Shown here piece by piece: positions 61,994 through 64,000 of a stretch of DNA of 64,000 nucleotides (position 1 is the first letter of the stretch; each line of letters starts with the position of its first letter). The DNA lies in the NCBI GenBank assembly GCA_036365455.1, contig JAWQUS010000025.1:20434001-20498000 (forward strand), in the 5' to 3' direction. The DNA comes from Macrosoma leucophasiata (taxonomy: Eukaryota > Arthropoda > Insecta > Lepidoptera > Hedylidae). Below the pieces are notes generated by a model, which was not told the origin of the DNA, did no database searches, and was given only the letters and a program-made list of their open reading frames with translations. The position numbers and the translations under genes were made by a program.

Positions 61994-62246
61994 TTTTTTT
62001 ATTTTATGGAAGTGGCAAACAAGCATGCAGTTCACATTGGTGTTAAGTGATGACTGCAGCCTATAGACATCCACACAAAAACCAAGATCAAAATGCAGAT
62101 GCGTTACCTCTCCTGAGGCCTAAGGTGTTATGCCTCTGTGCCGGAAATTACAGGGCCGTACATTACCACCTACCCCAAGTATATTAGGTAATGCAGTGGT
62201 GCCTACACCCGCGAGCTCCGTCACTGGAACTCTACCACCAGTGAAT
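61994..62246 (+). repeat. F1 repeat (plus)
   Basis: TTATTTTATGGAAGTGGCAA to GGAACTCTACCACCAGTGAA; a short internal deletion at about 62170. Confidence 0.8.
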
Positions 62247-62559
62247 TTATTCCAAATATGTTGTGTGATGTACCGTGAGACAGGTCTTATTGAAGAAATC
62301 TCAGAAAAATAGATGAAAACAGATCATCCGCCCTTATCTCCGAAACTACTAAACCTAAAATTTTGAAAAAATCAAGAGAATAGGTTGTCTATCGATTATA
62401 GAAAAACCTATTAGAAGTCTACGGTATTTAAAATAACACGATTTTTTTTTATTGTACGGAAGGAAAGCTGTTAATCCGATTCCGACTCGCACTTGCTTTT
62501 TGCGAGTAAGACTTCGCGACCGAACTATACCAACTTCTATTGAAGAACATGGTAAACTT

Positions 62560-62842
62560 GCTGGTGGTAAAGTTCCAGGGTAACTCGGGAGCGTAGGCAC
62601 CACCGCATTACCTATACTACTATCTGCCGCCAAATGGTAGTGTTCAGCACAATCATGTTCCGGTTTGATGGTAACGTACGGCCCCGTAATAACTATCACA
62701 GAGATATAGCACCTAAGGTATCATGGGAGGTAACGCATCTAGACCTCTGGTTTTTGTGTATATGTTTAAAGGCTGCAGTCGTAACTTACTATCTATGCGA
62801 ACTGCATGATTGTTTGCCACTTTCGTAACATAAAAAAATGTT
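62560..62842 (-). repeat. F1 repeat (minus)
   Basis: CTGGTGGTAAAGTTCCAGGG to CACTTTCGTAACATAAAAAA, in inverted orientation 300 bp from the previous copy. 62876-62915 is an S2 SINE tail. Confidence 0.8.
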
Positions 62843-62915
62843 ACAAAATACCTTAGTATTTTATTTATTTTATTTTTCACAAACATGTGTTAATGCGAAA
62901 TAATATAAAACAAAT

Positions 62916-64000
62916 ACCTTAGTGTGGTCATGGACCAAAATGGTGTGGTATACCTACCTAAGTTACACAACTTGTATATTTAATGTCATAAAAAAAAATA
63001 ATGAAACAAATAAGTGTTTATTTTGATATTATTATATTATTTTGTAAATACATAGTTAAGCACCAAAATGTCGAAAAAAGTAAGTTTGGTTTGAGTTGAA
63101 GGTTAGACAACTAAAAAAATAAACACTGAAATCCACGACAAAAATCCACTGTCTTAATTATTTATATCTTTAATTAAATCTTAATGAATAACATTAAGAC
63201 CAAAATATGTCTGAATTTTTGTCTAAAACAATTTTATGGGAATAAAAAATAAGTGCCTATCTTATATTAGGTATGCATAATTCAGTTAAAGACGGATTGT
63301 CTTTATATGCATAATATTATAATTATATTCTGACTAAAAAACATATTTTTAGTCATTATAACTTATAAATACTAAATTCAACGGATAGGTACGAAAAATA
63401 TACGAATTTCAAGTTTGGCTCGTATGTTGTTATCAATTTATTTTGTCTTCAAATTGGTATGTTTAGATGTCTTTTGTTATTGCTAAACGAATCACTGTTA
63501 TTTTTAATTTCACTTTTTTATATATTTGATACTTAACTTAGCATATTTTTATTAGGTATCTTACATAATGTAACTATACTAACATAATATCTAGATACAT
63601 ATCATGGTTTTAGTGGTTTTACAATATATACCTGTCCAGTTGTCCGAGCTCAAACGAGTAATTTTTATCTGATTTAAAAGCAAATTTTTGATTTTGTTTA
63701 CATTTCAGACGAATGAACTATATTTTTCTTTTTTTTAAATGTAAGCATGTGGATTCATTTCAATATTTCATGTTAAATGTTAATACATACAAATTAAATT
63801 ACGTATAAAGGTATATACAACCTATCAATCTATGCGTAAGCTCCGATTAAAAAATCATTCGAGTTACACACTGTGGGTCTGTGGTACGCGACAGACTTTG
63901 GTTTATGAGAAAAAAAGCAAATAACGCGAAACACGTGTCACCGTGAAATAATAGAGTAGCATCTGCACAGATGAAACAAGTGTTTCATCCACTTCCCAGA
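62916..64000. other. Intergenic, nothing recognised
   Basis: Very AT-rich; no supported gene or repeat. Confidence 0.4.

Overview
The window is eukaryotic and almost certainly lepidopteran (moth or butterfly). It is AT-rich, its two genes have GT-AG introns, and it is filled with short interspersed repeats: tRNA-derived SINEs, a 5S-rRNA-derived SINE, MITEs, LINE fragments, a Ty3/gypsy element and a Mutator-like element. No bacterial, phage or CRISPR feature is present.

Genes. Only two protein-coding genes are supported. (1) Plus strand, 1695-21578: a complete 16-exon gene whose joined reading frame of about 1,497 codons encodes, in order, a THAP zinc finger, an acidic linker, two Tudor-like modules, a lysine-rich coiled coil, an MBD-like domain, a C2H2 finger and a PHD finger. 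This is the layout of insect MBD-R2 (vertebrate relatives PHF20/PHF20L1), a chromatin reader of the NSL histone-acetyltransferase complex. All exon phases agree; only the 5' edge of exon 7 rests on a poor acceptor. (2) Minus strand, 29424-27618: a complete 3-exon gene for the proteasome beta-1 (PSMB6) catalytic subunit. The two genes converge on about 6 kb of transposon-rich DNA.

Layout. 1-1694: upstream DNA with two small MITE-like repeats. 1695-21578: MBD-R2, whose introns carry a 2.8-kb TIR element (2094-4890), several MITEs and SINEs, and a decayed copy of the end of exon 7. 21579-27617: intergenic, with a LINE (about 23190-27575) whose 3' UTR is split by an unusual gypsy element (24298-27362) that has an internally inverted 5' half. 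27618-29424: PSMB6. 29425-64000: a gene-poor repeat field with a decayed RNase-H-bearing LINE (37205-38650), an orphan THAP-domain fragment (40338-40436), two 5S-derived SINEs, a degenerate Mutator-like element with long terminal inverted repeats (47856-50050) that contains a 0.6-kb near-perfect palindrome, nested MITEs (51479-51930), an RTE-type LINE tail (60305-60830), and roughly twenty copies of one repeat of about 290 bp called F1 below.

How the parts relate. The two genes are independent housekeeping functions (chromatin reading and proteolysis). The most interesting structures are in the mobile DNA: the gypsy copy whose rearrangement breakpoints fall on the inferred R-region boundaries, the THAP fragment that shares its leader with a long-TIR MITE, the MULE with its palindrome, and the exon-7 duplication inside MBD-R2. 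Family names come from recognised motifs, without database searches; repeat edges are good to a few bases where inverted ends are visible and to about 10-30 bases elsewhere.
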